Assembly: GCF_029962835.1 (NCBI RefSeq) | Contig: NC_080574.1 | Span: 23,720,001 to 23,784,000, forward strand | Source of the DNA: Magnolia sinica | Taxonomy: Eukaryota; Streptophyta; Magnoliopsida; Magnoliales; Magnoliaceae | Direction: 5' to 3' | Length of the DNA: 64,000 nucleotides | Shown: positions 23,196-36,900 of the stretch, one piece after another | Layout of the letters: every line of letters starts with the position of its first letter | How positions within the stretch are numbered: the stretch's first letter is position 1 | Position numbers and translations under genes: made by a program | The notes under the pieces: generated by a model | What the model was told of the DNA's origin: nothing | Databases searched by the model: none | The model's input: the letters and a program-made list of their open reading frames with translations, nothing else

Positions 23196-24848
23196 TGTAT
23201 ATATATGTGTGTGTGTGCCCGTGTATGTGTGTGAATCATTACTTTGTTCATCCCTATTATCGCCGTTCCCTTTGAGAACCAATCAAGATAAGTTATGTAT
23301 GATATGTACGGATCCGCATGGTGTATTCAAAAATCTACTGATATGTACATTAAGATTTCTTGACAATAATAATTGGAGCGTATCAAACGATACCCTGTCA
23401 TTGTTTGAACTACTGATAAAGAAGCAATCATATGAAAGTAGTTACAGGACAAATGGCGAAAGGAGAAACAGAGGGAATTAAGTAGTGGTGAACGATTACT
23501 ATAACTGTTAAGACATAAGAAAGATCTAAATGGCTAAAGTAAAGCTATAAAAAGAAGAAGAATGCAAAAGGAAGATTTCGTCTCATACCAACTCAAACAA
23601 ACCAAATTTATCTTGTAATTACCGGACAATTTACATTTCATAGAGTAATAATTTACTTTCCGAGTAAAGCAAATTGCATTTCTCAGTGTAATCTTTTACT
23701 TTCAGTCTGTTATTTACATTCCATAATGTAATACGTAGCGTTAACCAAGTAATTGGTAATCTTTAGTTGTAATTTGAGTTTATCTTCGCACGCTGGATTC
23801 AGTTCATCAATCAAAAAGGTATTTTGCAAATGTTCACCCCGATCGATCATAAGAATCCCTTCTTCATTTTCATTTATCTGTATTGAAAAATCCTTTGGTA
23901 TAGAAGTCAAAGGTGCAACCCACCATCTGCATATCACTTAATTTAATTTTACACATTGAACGAGTAGTTGAATAGACAATTGATCTCATCAAATCTCGTA
24001 GCCTATCTTGGTGCTTTGGTAATAGTTGTTTCGTTTGAACTGAAGCCGCAATTTCAATTCTGGCACACTCGCACACAAACAGCCAAAAACAACAGCAACA
24101 TACTTAACTCAATGATTAACACTAAACATGCCCTAAAATAAATTGGGAAAAAAAAAAAGGGACAGCCTATATATATAATTCATACCTCGAGGTGGGCCCT
24201 ACTGTCAGCGTCCCACCGGGTTCTGATGTCGCAGCCAAGTTGCGAAAACAAAAAGGGCGGCAGCCCCCAGTTTGGGCTCTACTTTCGGGAAAAACTTTTA
24301 TACTCTGGCAGGGTATGATGGATGATATAGAAGCACTTAGAAACTGTACACATGACACAAAATTAATTTAAAATGAACCGTCCACATTATGGAACCAGTT
24401 TAGATATATACTGAACTAAAAAAGTACAATAATTTTAATTATATAACTGATCGGATTAGTGTACATTTATTGGACGGTTGACATGGAAAAAAAAAAAAAG
24501 CATATACATCTATCCGACAGGCCCTGTTTGAGCAAACAAATGTCTACAGAGTAGACGTTAGATTGTTCAATCAATCTGATTTAGGAACTGCGACGCGAAT
24601 TTATGCTGTTTAACTTGTAGTATATGCCACCTGTACAATTTTGTATTACCTGGGTATCAAGCATATACGCTGCCAGAGTATCAAATAACAACGACGTTTT
24701 CTAGATGTGATTCCAACCATGAATGTTAAGGCACGTTCGGCTAGGCGGATGGAGTGGGCCATAGAAAGCCGTGGTCATTACTCCAGCATTCTTCGGATCC
24801 CTCCACTTTAAATTACAGAACCATTTCTCCTCCCAGCTAGGGAGAGAG
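23196..24848. other. Spacer between unit A and monooxygenase copy B
   Basis: Starts with a GT-rich run (23196-23235). The part 23240-24090 has no counterpart in unit B. The stretch 24140-24848 contains the upstream region of copy B; no clear TATA box was found and no other gene is seen. Confidence 0.5.
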
Positions 24849-24931
24849 ATGGGTTCGTACTCCGGAAACAACGATATCGTAATAATCGGTGCCGGCATAT
24901 GTGGACTCGCTACGGCCCTTGCGCTCCACAG
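24849..24931 (+). CDS. Monooxygenase copy B, exon 1
   Basis: Starts at ATG and codes for the first 27 residues plus two bases of codon 28. It contains strand 1 and the complete GxGxxG dinucleotide-binding loop. The donor GTATTCC is conserved in copy A. Confidence 0.9.
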
Positions 24932-27900
24932 GTATTCCCATTTTCTCTCGAAATGAAAGTCTTCTAAGACTCGTGGAGACTCTAATCACTGTCCATCCCG
25001 TTCATCTCACAGATTCATGGGCCACCATGCAAATAATACACCGGTCAGATGATCCTGTCCGCACAAAAGTTGGGTTTCTTTCTCATAGGTTTTCAATTTA
25101 CCGAATGAATGATGGGATGGTTAAGATTTTCTATTCAGTAATCCATAAGCATTCTACAAGTGGCCCTGCCAAATGGATGGTTGTTGGTTGCACCTATTTT
25201 CCACAAACATTTTCGGATGTCCATTTTATAGGCAATTGATTAAATAGCTGGAATCCTCTGATCAGCGTGGTTTTTGGATGGTGGCCCATGAAGACTTGCT
25301 AGACCAAATGGACGGTTTAAATATGTTGAGTACACTTTCTCCATGTAGCAACAATGACGGCTATAACTACAGTGTCCTTCGAACACGCATTGTATCATTA
25401 TTCACACTCAGCCCACAGGCTGAGATAGTCTGATGATTTGAATTGTCGATTTTATCTGTATCATCATAAAATAAGCTATTGTCCTGTAATCATGTTCCAG
25501 TGACGATCGTAGCCATTGAAATTTTAATTTTCATTGTCATAAAATTCATTTATCAACAACGACAGTCAGCCCGTGGCCCATGTACCATAGATCCCAACAC
25601 ATTTTTTTTTTTATTTTTTTATTTTTTTTATTTTTTTTTTGGTTAGCTTGTTAGTACACCCATTGTCATTTCACATGTCACTGTTAGCCACCCCCGCTAA
25701 GGAATCGATACCAAGACCTCGTTGTTGAAACGAGTTATCTTTCACTCAGTCTACACTTGAGCTATGGATCAGGTGTACTAAGACTTCCCATTGCGATATT
25801 TGTGTTTTACCTCAGTTGTTCATTTATTTTGAAATGACATTTTTGGGCATAAGCTAAAACAAAGAGGCAGATGGAAGGCTCCAGTCCACCACAACATAAG
25901 AAGCATCGGTCTGCCGTTGAAAACTTCCTAAGACCCACGTGACGTTTATTTGCCATCCAACTTATTCGTAATGTCACATAGACCTAGACGAAGGGAGAAC
26001 ATTAAATATCATCTTCATCCTAAACCTTTGTGGTCCTTGAGAGGTTTTTGGTGATATGCATTCAATCATCACCGTTTCCTGTGAGGTGGTCCACTTGAAC
26101 TTTTGATCTACCTCATTTTTGGGCTCATCGCCTAAAATTATTTGTTAAAATCGATGGACGGTGTGGATAAAATACGGAAGCGGACTGGCTGGTGTACCAC
26201 ACACCAGCTATATAGATTGATGTCAGCAGGTTCTGTGGGTCCCATAATGAGGTATGTGTTATATCCAAACCGTCCATCCATTTTTCAAGCTCGTCGTAAG
26301 GCTTGAGCCGAAAATTAAGATAGATCTAACAATCAAGAGGACCACAGTGAAAAAAGTAGTGGGGGATTGAACATCTACCATTGAAATCCTTTTGGAGATC
26401 ACAAAAGTTTTGGATCAATATGAAATTTGTTTTTCCTCTTCATCCAGGTGTTTGTGACCTTATGAGCAAATTGGATGGAAAATAAACGTTATCATGGGCC
26501 CTACAAAATTCTTAACGGTGAAAATCATTATCTCCGTTGATCTTTGGATATGATTCATTTTATTTTTTATAGTACTCTAAAATGACCTTGAAAAATGGAT
26601 GAATAGCGTGGATATAATAAATGCATTGTTATGAGCCATGTAACTTTGATATCCTTTGAACTGTTCCTACAACTCGGAGCTCGAGGAGCATTAGCGTTCG
26701 TCTTCGCACGACACGTACCTACACCAGCTATATATAGCGGATTGGCTAGTGTACCACACACCAGCTATATAGCTAGTGTATTGACATCATGTCCTATCAT
26801 GAGGTATGTGTTATATCCAAACCATCCATCTATTTGGCGAGCTTGTCTTAAGGCTTGAGCGTAAAAATAAGACAGATATAAAGATCAACTGGACCACACT
26901 GGAAAAAGCAGGGGGATTGAACGTCTATCATTGAAACCCTTTTGGCGGTCACAGAAGTTTCGGATCAATATGAAATTTCTTTTTCCTCTTCATCCATGTA
27001 TTTGTGACCTTTTAACAGATTAGATGGAAAATAAACGTTATGGTGGGCGCTACAAATTTTTTAACGGTGAAAATCATTATCCTCCTTGCTATTTTTGGTG
27101 TGGTCCATTTGAGCTTTGGATATGATTCATTTTTTGTCTAATGCTCCAAAATGATCTCGAAAAATGGATGAACGGTGTGGATATAATAAATACATCATTG
27201 TTGGCCCATATAACTTTGATTTCCTTTGAACCGTTCATACAACTCGGAGCTCAAGCAGTACTCATCTTCGCACAACACGTATCGCTATATAGCTGGTGTG
27301 TGGTACATCAGCCAATTCGCTTCCATTTATATGGTATGGAAACCGTGTTTTGTAGGCTCAAATGATGTTCACATGGTGGTTGTAGTCCCAAATGATGGTT
27401 GGACCGGCTTGACTTTTTATGCAACCAATTTCGTGGTAGAGCAACATTTGTGAAATTATTTATAACATGATCCTACGTGCATGAGCTGTAGGATAAGCTT
27501 TTTGTGCACAGCTTCTCAATCCGGACCAGCTATCTTGTCGAGCCTATTGAGTAAATAATAATTAGTTATTTACCAATATTTACAGGTCATTACTGAGAAA
27601 CAAAAAGGCCCTAGCTAGATTGTCCACTGGTTCAAAATATATGTAGATCGGACGGTCCTAACCATCTAATCAGTGATATGAGCAACTGATGAAAGTGAAA
27701 ATATCAGGCCCTCACTAATAGTAGAGAAGTCAATTGAAAGTGACATCTATGATAAGTTAACCTTTGCATGGGGATTTGTTGTGGTAGAGCCCACAGCCCG
27801 CAGAACTCAAGATGCTGGATCCATATATCTGATTACATCTGACAGGATGATGTGCTCATTGCCAAGGATGACCATGTTTAAAATGTCATGTCCATCACCG

Positions 27901-30900
27901 TTGTAGAATGTTGACCTGTTTTTGCCTCTTTTGCTTATTAGCTGGCTCCATATGCCACCCATGGGATGGCTAGGATAAGAGGTGGAATCTAGTCGAGTCA
28001 GACCGAGTTATGTCTAACCCAACTCGTTCCGGTTTTGAAAAAGGCCTAACTTAGACTCGATTCGACTCAGTACCAAGTCCAACATGCCCGACTCGATCCA
28101 AATTCGAGTTTGTGCTGGACTGATCCAAACCCAGTTCGACCCAGTCAAAAATACCGAGTCGATCGAGTTGGCACCGAGTCGAATCGGGTTGCCGAGCTGG
28201 GTTACTGGGGCAAAGCTGCAAGAGCTTGGGCTCAAACACTTGACCCCAAGGGCTGAGCTCAAGCTTAAAAATCTAGTCTTGGGGATCGAGTTGCTATCGA
28301 GTTAGATCGGCTCGTTGGGCTAAGTTACTCTAGCAAGGCCGCAAGGGTTTGGGATCAAACACTTAACACGATGGTTGAGCCCAAGTTTAAAAATCTAGCC
28401 CTAGGGTGTCCAGATTATGTTCAAAATACAGATGTCGCTTAAAAGCACTAAGAGAAATTTTCTTTGAAATCAGAAGTAAATAAATCATGTACATAAAACA
28501 AACAAAGTAAATAAACATTGTCAAAAATAAAAAAAAATAAATAAACTACATCCATGTATAAACTAATAAATATTTCATTCATTCAATATCCACTATATGA
28601 TGAATGCCTTTGTGCCGTATAACCCGAGTAACATTGTCTATAATAGTAACCCCATCATCCACCTTTGTTGCTAGAATCATCCTTTGGTTCTCTTTTTACG
28701 GCTTCAACTGCGTGAGAATTCTGAGCTAACTTCGAGCTGGAGGTGTCCAAAAGATGGTTGTTTACCTCTACTAAATCGGAAGGTGGAGATGTCTTTCCAT
28801 CGTTGTCATTCATATATTTAATAAGTTTTTTCAGCTGTTTTTTATGATTTGATTTGTACGAGATTCCCAACTACTTATAGAATGTTGCATGACTTTTAAG
28901 AAACTTTGGTGATTTGCTCGTGCCTGCTTCGTCATCATGTTGTTTAGGGAGGGGTTATTTTTGTTGCCTGATCCTGTGCCATTTTCAAGCTTTCTTTTAC
29001 GGTCTCTTTATAATCTTGTTTTTCTTATTCCCTTAATAGTCTATTTTGTTTTTCTCTACTAACTGTGGAGGCAATTCCTCTGCTTAACCCTTCTTCAATT
29101 ATAACAGGCTTACTTTTATATATTATGTGGCTGGTTATATTGGTTATAATTGTAGGAGAATGGGTAGAGAAGTCTCTGTATTTGAGTTAGAATGGCTCGA
29201 AATAAATTCTGAACTTCCTGAGAATCTTTGCTACATGGGGCAACGTCTCATATTCGACAAGCCGAATATAATTTCAACCGATTTATTTTTTTTACAAATT
29301 ATTTTCCACACAACTTGTATTGTAATTTTATCTTTCCATCTAAGGCATTCATCAGATGTGTCTCATCAAGATAAATGCATTACCCAAAAATCATAGCATT
29401 CAACAACTAAGGTGATGGAGACATCTCGCGCAAACGCACGCCCCCCTTATGCACGTACACAAGGAAAAAGGCCCTACCTTTGATCTGGATCGATGACGAC
29501 ATCCATAAAGGGTCTCCTAGTTAGAGGATTGTGTTTTGATTCCTTAGGGTGGGCCCAATCGTCATGTAGATCCCATCATTGGATCTCATGATCATGGCCT
29601 ACTACCCTAGGTGACCTAGGACTTTGAGTTTTGCTTATCACCGTTATTAGGAACATCATGAACGATTTAGATTGCATTTCTTAGTTGTTATTTTTTATTA
29701 CTTCGTCTTTAAGTAATAGTATGCGCATATGGCGCAGCTTTGGGATATACATTTTTCTTATAAATATGCAACCCCTTATAGGGTTTTTCATTGAAGAAGA
29801 TTAATAAAATTCTGCATTTTTCTACTTCTCTAATTCTCTGAGTTGTGGAAACTTAATTGGGTGTGAAACCCTCCCTTCTTCGAAGATTTAACTACCGTGG
29901 TGCGAAGCCATACCCATCTCAAATCGCTCTTATCTCCTATCCTCTATATTCCTCATCTCTTACAGTCATCCCCTAATCAAATCCACCCACGTTTGCCGTT
30001 AGTCTTTCCCCTACAGCAGATTTCCAGAATCTGACCCTTCAGAAGGGCTGAAATTTCGGCGTAGCACCGTATTCAAATCGATCATCTGTTTGGCCTGAAA
30101 TTTGAAAGGAATGTAGCCCATCCTTGGCCGACCAGGCCCTAACTGACCGATTCTAGATTCGTGGGCCCCACACACATGCGATCCACCATCCACGCACATG
30201 CGTCAGGCCGGTTTGCTGTCCACACGCGCGGGCTGATCACAAGTTCCCTCTCGTCTCTATTTCATTCATCTTTCACCTTGTTTCCATAACTCTAACCCTA
30301 GTTCATCTCAAATCTCCAAGTTCTATTCCACTTTTGAAACCCTAAGTTTTTCCGAATTGAAACATGAGAATCCCTTGGATTGAGGAATAATTCTTTGCAT
30401 GTATAGATGAATCTACTATCCTTTGAACATTGTTCGGTCTATAATTTTTAATTAATTCAGCCCTAACATGTATAGGCTTGGACCCTCGTACATTCCGCTT
30501 GTCGAATGCTTGACTTTATGTGGGATGTGAAATTATTGTGATTGTTTCTAAATTATTATAATTTAAAGCCTGAAATGTTACACATCATATCTAATTTTCA
30601 TGTCCTGCATCATAAGGCAGGCAATAAAATATGCATCTAAAAGTTTTTAAGTATAGTTTTGTAAGAAAGCTAAGTGTCAATGCAGCCTAATTTTTGGGAT
30701 CAATATGAACCAAGAGTTGATGTACCTGATATACAAAGTAGATTTCATGTAAGTTAAGGTTGTTTCCTTAACGTTTGAGAAACTTATCTTGATAAATACC
30801 CATGGAAGGTATCATGTGTTTTCTATTCTAGTTGAAAGCGATATTGTAAACACCCCCTAGAAGCTGATAAGATTATCAAAGTATCCAATCTAATCCAACC

Positions 30901-33900
30901 TAGCCAACTCAAAACAAAGCACAATTTCAAGTTCAAGTCCAAAATCAAGTACTTGAGCTGCCCACGCCCGGCCCATTAGGGTTTAGGGACATATATAATA
31001 GTGTGATACCAAGTGATAAGGGGAAATACACCACCCCAGGGGCCCCTCTACAAAAAATGGAGTGCGTCCATGTGATGCGTGGTGCACAACATTGACACCT
31101 TCCAACTTCCACAGGGAGGTTAGGTGGGGTGGTGACGTCGGTTGAGATCCTTGGTAAATGCATTGAAATGGAAAAAGACCCTACTGTCTTTATCTTTGGT
31201 CGAAATTATCTCCTTACCACTGAATTTAACTGCTCAAATTGTACCATGTGGCAGCAGCCAATCCCAACCTTTGAAAAACTTTTTACCATAGACTTCTCAG
31301 GAATTACGAAAGTGTCATCTCAAAAGGCTATAAATACCCAATTCTCCTTTTTATTCCAATCCATCTCCCACATCCCATGCCTTCTGACTTCCAAACCTCT
31401 AAGCTTCTTAGGTCTCCCATCTTCCATCCCTCCACTAGAAAGAAGAAAGAGTAGAAGGAGAGGAGTTCCAACCCAGGTCAACCTAGTCAAGCCAACCTTT
31501 AGCCACTTAAGCAATCATAACACCAATCCAACCACTCAAGTATACCCTTGCGATAAATATGTTCACCCTACTCAAATCAAGCTTCATTCATACTTAACAT
31601 AAGCATCGTTCATCATTTTTTCCACTCCAAATCTCTTCTAGTATAGTCAGTCTAAGTGCATGCTCTACGGCTCATTGGTATAATCAGATCTTGTCAACCA
31701 AAAGCTTGGACTAAGTAAGCTTCGATTGCTTTCAAGAGGGTGCGTCCAGAGGGCTACGACAAGGGGACCCGATATCGCCGAGTCTTTTTATCATTGCGAC
31801 GGAAGTTCTTAGTAGAGGTCTGAAAGCTATTAGCACCCAGGGCCGTTGTCAGCCTTTCAAGCTAAGGACTGGTTGCCCGCTTGTCTCCCATTTACTTTAT
31901 GCGGATGACACCATTTTATTCCCGAACGGTGGAATTGCTTCTCTCAGAGTTTTGAAGAAATTTCTAGAAGATTATCAGAAAGGTTCTGGGCAAAAAGTCA
32001 ACTTGCGCAAGAGCATGTTCATCCACTCCTCTAAGTTGACTGAATCCAGGGTGAGGGTCATCGAGTCTACTCTAGGGATTGCTAGATCGTCGGGGGTTTT
32101 CTCATACCTTGGGGTTCCTTGGGCAAAAGGCAACCTGAAGGCAGCTCTTTTTAGGCCGCTTCTTGATAGGGTGGAAGGTCGGATTAGAGGGTAGCAATCT
32201 AGGTGCCTTTCTCAAGCTGAGAGGGCGGTTTTGGTTCGTCATGTGTTGAACAGCATTCCAATGCATGCCTTGGCAGCCTCTCATATTCCAGCCAAAGTTT
32301 TGAAGGATCTTAAGAAGCATTTTGCGGCATTTTTCTGGGGCTGGAATGAAGGGAAATCAAAGTGCCACTAGAGAAATTGGAAGTCCATTACAGTTCCGAA
32401 GGAAGAAGGGGGTCTTAGAATCAAAAGACTTAAAGATAATGTGTCAGCATTTCGGCTGAAGATGGCTTGGGATATCAGAATTTGTCGAAGAGCCTCTGGG
32501 GCTCATTTATGACATCTAAATACAATTGTGACCTTTCTCCCTTTGGTCTTTTAGGCCCCGCATCTTTTGGATCCCCTTTATAGAAGAGAATTCATGTTGT
32601 CATCCCGGTCGCGGAGTCTTATGTTCAGTGGTACCTAGGAGATGGTAAATGCAGATTTTGGCTAGACAATTGGTCTGGCCTAGGCCCGCTCCACCGTTTA
32701 GCTTCAGCCCCAGTGCCTCCCAACCTTCTTCAACTTTATACATGCCAGGTGCTGGGCAACAACGGCCCCCTTCCTCCATCAGAGGTATTTAATTTTCTGT
32801 CCCAATAGATCATAAATTTTATTTTTCAGCAGGGTTTCTGCCTCTCGGAAGCGTCTGACTTCCCTATCTAGCCGTTCACGTCGTCTGGAGCTTTTTCTAT
32901 TGCAACGGCATGGGAGAAGTGTAGAGTGTCAGGGCCTACTACAAGTTGGGCACGGGGGGTGTGGCATGATAAGCTCCCGCCGAGGATTTCCCTTTTCACC
33001 TGGAGGGTTGATTGTTGTTGATGAGGTAATTTAAGGCCGTGGTATTAGTTTGGCGTCTAAATGCATCTGTTGTGTTAGCGATCCTCAACACGGTCATGTG
33101 ACTAAGTCCATTTCACATCTTCTCCTCTCTTGTCGGATTGCAGTGGATACTTGGACATATTTCGATCAAATATTTGGAGTCCACATTCTGAATTCGCTGT
33201 CGGTGGAGGCTAGGATCGCGCAATGGTGGTCCGTGGTTACATCTACTTCGTCGTCATCTGTGGCTCACACGGTTGCCCCATGCATAATATTATGGTGTAT
33301 TTGAAAATGTAGGAATGCTCCTGTTTTCAATGGCACCCCTCCAACGATTGTCTCGGTGATCGCTAGAGTCAAATGGTGGCTTAACACCATTATTAGTGGT
33401 TATGGACAGACTAACACGCTGACTTCCCATCACGTCCCGAGTCATGTCACTCGATCTGTGGCTGCTATGGCTGATAGCCATAGGTGGAGATCGCAAGATT
33501 GCCTGGTAGTGAGATGGTTGAGACCGCAGAGTGGTTGGGTGAAAATCAAAGTTGACGGATCATCGCTTGGCAACCCGGGGAACTCGGGTTGGGGTGGTGT
33601 TTGCAGAGATGACAACAGGGATTTTCGCTTCGCCTTCTCCATAGGCTATGGGCGGGGATTGAACGTGAACGCAGAGCTGAGAGCTATTATGGTTGGCATG
33701 GACATTTGCATAAACAGAGGCTTCCAAAATGTGATTGTGGAATCAGACTCAAATCTGGTAATTAATTTCCTTACCTGTGCCGCGACTCCTGGGTGAAAAT
33801 GGGGGTATTGGATCCAAAGGATCAAGTGCATTAGGCGGTTCGGCAATATCCGTTTCTCACACATCTATAGGGAAGGAAACGCGGTGGCAGACCAGATGGT

Positions 33901-36900
33901 GCGAATCGGTAGTGCAGAGCAAGGTAGCAGATTGTTTCTTCAACAATCTACCCTCCTGGCAAAGGTTAGAGGTCTTCTTTTTTTAGACAAAGTGGGCCTC
34001 GGATCTATTCGGGAAAGAACTAGAGCCGAGTAGAACAGCCGCTGATTTTCTGTGCATGGCTGCAGGTTCCTTTTTTCCTAGTTTGTATAGTTTCTCTTTT
34101 CCAGGTGCTTTATGATAGGCGTCCCCCAGGTTCTTTTTCTCCTAGGGGATCCCCGAATGTAATTGGCCTCTTTTGCTCTAATGAAATCCTGTTTTGATTT
34201 ATAAAATAAAAAAAAAGTATATTTATTTGACCTGGGCTATCCCTTGTTGTAGGCACCGTGTCACATACACTTTTGCATTATCAAGCGCACGAAAACTAAC
34301 TCAATCCTTATACTTTATTTAATCATGTGAAGTGGAGACCATCTACTTATACGAGTAAAGAAGGTGCCTAACACTTTTCCTCTATGTAATCATGGTTCCT
34401 TACCAAAAATTTTCACCATACATCATGGTTATTTTTATGATAGGGAATACAATGATCCCTTCTCTTATGGTTTTTAAAGGGTCAATCCAACCGTAGTAAT
34501 ATATGTAATTGGCTAGTGGCAACTCCCGGTCATATATAATATAATATCCCCTCCCACAATTATGTTGCAAAAGCCCTAAAAAGGCACTCATGAGTGTGAT
34601 CCGCTCGCAATCCAGGTGGGGCCCACCATGATGTTTGTAATATCTGGACGTCCTATCGCAGAAGAATCTAGGTGGGGCCACCGTGATGTATATGAGAAAT
34701 ACACCCCATCCAACCAATTTTTGAGCTCATTTCAGGACATGCAACAAAAAACGAGCTGGATACACGACCCAAATGGGCCACACGAGAGGAAACAATGGGC
34801 CACCATAGGCAAATTTGCATTGCCACAAAAGTTTTTTTTTATCAGGCTAAGATTTTTGGTTTTCAATTCATCCCAGTGGAAATGACTTTATAAACATCAA
34901 GGTGGATCCCAAGAAGGTTGCAACGGTAGGCATGTCTTTCACCCGCTTTCCCTCTTGTGTGGCCCCTTAGATTTGAATCCAGCTCATTTTTGGTCAACTG
35001 TCCTAAAATGATATCGCAAAAGGGATGGACGAGGTGGATTTCTCACAAACGTCACGGCGGGCCCCACCTAGATTCCCGGCGCAGGAACTTCGTACGAAAG
35101 CCTTTCCCAGGAAATCCGCGTCCGTAATATCCCATGTACACATCAGTGGGCCACACCATATGTGATGTTACGAGAAATTCAGGATGATACATGCATCAGG
35201 TGGGTCACGCAAACAATTTAAAGTTGGCCGCTGCTTTCATCCTATGGCATGCTGATGGTGAGGCCAATAGAATGAACGACCAGGATCTCAAACCCACGTG
35301 CCATATTGTCAAGTGTGGGGAGAATGTGATTCTACCTTCTTTGCTTAGCTACCGTGCTGTGTTTGATGTTTTCTTGGATTTGTATGCAGGAAGGGAATTG
35401 GCAGTGTAGTTCTAGAAAGGGCCGACTCTCTGCGGTCGTCGGGAGCTGCAATCGGCATTCACACCAATGGTTGGCGCGCACTTGATCAACTGGGTGTAGG
35501 TCCCACTCTTCGAGAGAAAGCTCATCGTATATATGCGTAGGTTTCCTTGCTTTCGCATGTATATTAATCGTTAGGTTCCAAGGGGTGCGTGTTTTGTCGT
35601 GCCAACAGGCATTGCTTTGCACGAATCAAGCATGCCATGGTATCCCCCTCATACCTGGAAAAAGAAAAGGAAGTTGGCCACGGGAAATTGCCATTTGTTG
35701 CTGTCTTGGGTCATCCATAGCAGGGTGCAGCAGATGGAAAGCTAGGATTCAGTCACCTTTCTGCCCACGGTTGGATTTCTGGAAATGCATATCTTTAAGT
35801 CTAAGCATGGATGGATCACGGTCCACATATCTCAAACAATTGAAAGATCCCTAATCATTTTTTATCTTTAAGGAAAAAACAAAAACAAAAACAAAAAGGA
35901 AGCCGTTGATGATTATTATTATTTTCTCTCTTCAACCGTCCTTTTAAATGTGGCAAGTGGTTGGTGGAGATCATAACGTTAGTGGAATTATTTACAACGG
36001 CATGGCTCACCAAATGGACAGTCGACGTCATCCAACCATGCAGCCTTGTGGGCTGAATCCATGGTGGCCCACCATATCACCATTTTGCCATGTGTATGGT
36101 GAAGATCACGTTTCATGGGGCCTTTCATGATAATAGCTTCTTCTTTTTTTCTTTTTCTTTTTCCTAAATTACAACCCTTTGACGTTAAAAAATTTTATAA
36201 AATAAATTATCTTTTGAAGTAATTCTAAACACCTCCCTTTTATTTGGTGCCACTTGAAAAACTCCGACCCACAGGTATGGATTCTTACAATTACCTCCTG
36301 CCTGTTTGAGACGTTAGAGGAATCTGTGCCAAATGTCCCTGCCACTCGTATGACTAGCTCCTTGTGCCTGCCGTTGTGCCTACCTAACTGTCCAATTCAC
36401 TCTACTTTTAATATTGGACATCAAAAAATTGGCTAATTCAATCATTAGATGGGCCACATCATAGAAATCAATGGACAACCATCCAAAAATCTTACATTCA
36501 CGGGGTGGGCCACCTGATGGTTGGACCAACCCAATTTTTGGAATGTCCCATTTTCAGACCGAATGACCATTCTGAACAGGTTGGATGACATAAGCATACT
36601 ATGGTGGGTCCGCAAGTCTACAATTAGCTGACTACGAGCCAGTTAAAACGGTGAAATGCTTATAGATAACAATGCGAAGAGACACAGAATCATCAACGAA
36701 TTTCTGTTCTACGGAGGTATATACAGGAGGGAGGCATTTAAAATTGTCATAAAACAGAAGGCAAGTTCACGGTCCAACAGTCCACGATCCAGGCCGTTCA
36801 TCCAATCAGTTCAATTGGTAGATCATGCCACGTGTCCAGTTTGAGTGTAGAGGACCTGTTACGGGAAATGGGTGATAGTTCAGATATGCTTTTGTCAAAA

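Larger units (their letters stand above)
950..24130. repeat. Tandem segmental duplication, unit A
   Basis: Colinear with unit B in direct orientation. Anchors read by eye: 991-1600 with 24849-25505; 3070-4168 with 35135-36500; 6455-7760 with 36510-37745; 8430-9053 with 37755-38276; 10139-10729 with 38269-38859; 15600-15703 and 16436-19790 with 41385-44635; 22255-23195 with 44670-45470. The stretches between anchors are insertions or diverged sequence. Confidence 0.85.

Noticed and set aside
28655-28870. Minus-strand open frame of 71 codons, Lys- and Asp-rich
   Set aside because: No recognised domain; flanking sequence has no continuing frame, so probably a transposon relic or chance.
29127-29396. 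Open frame faintly like a DUF295/KIB beta-propeller segment
   Set aside because: The likeness is a few residues only, and the frame ends just before the solo LTR without supporting context.
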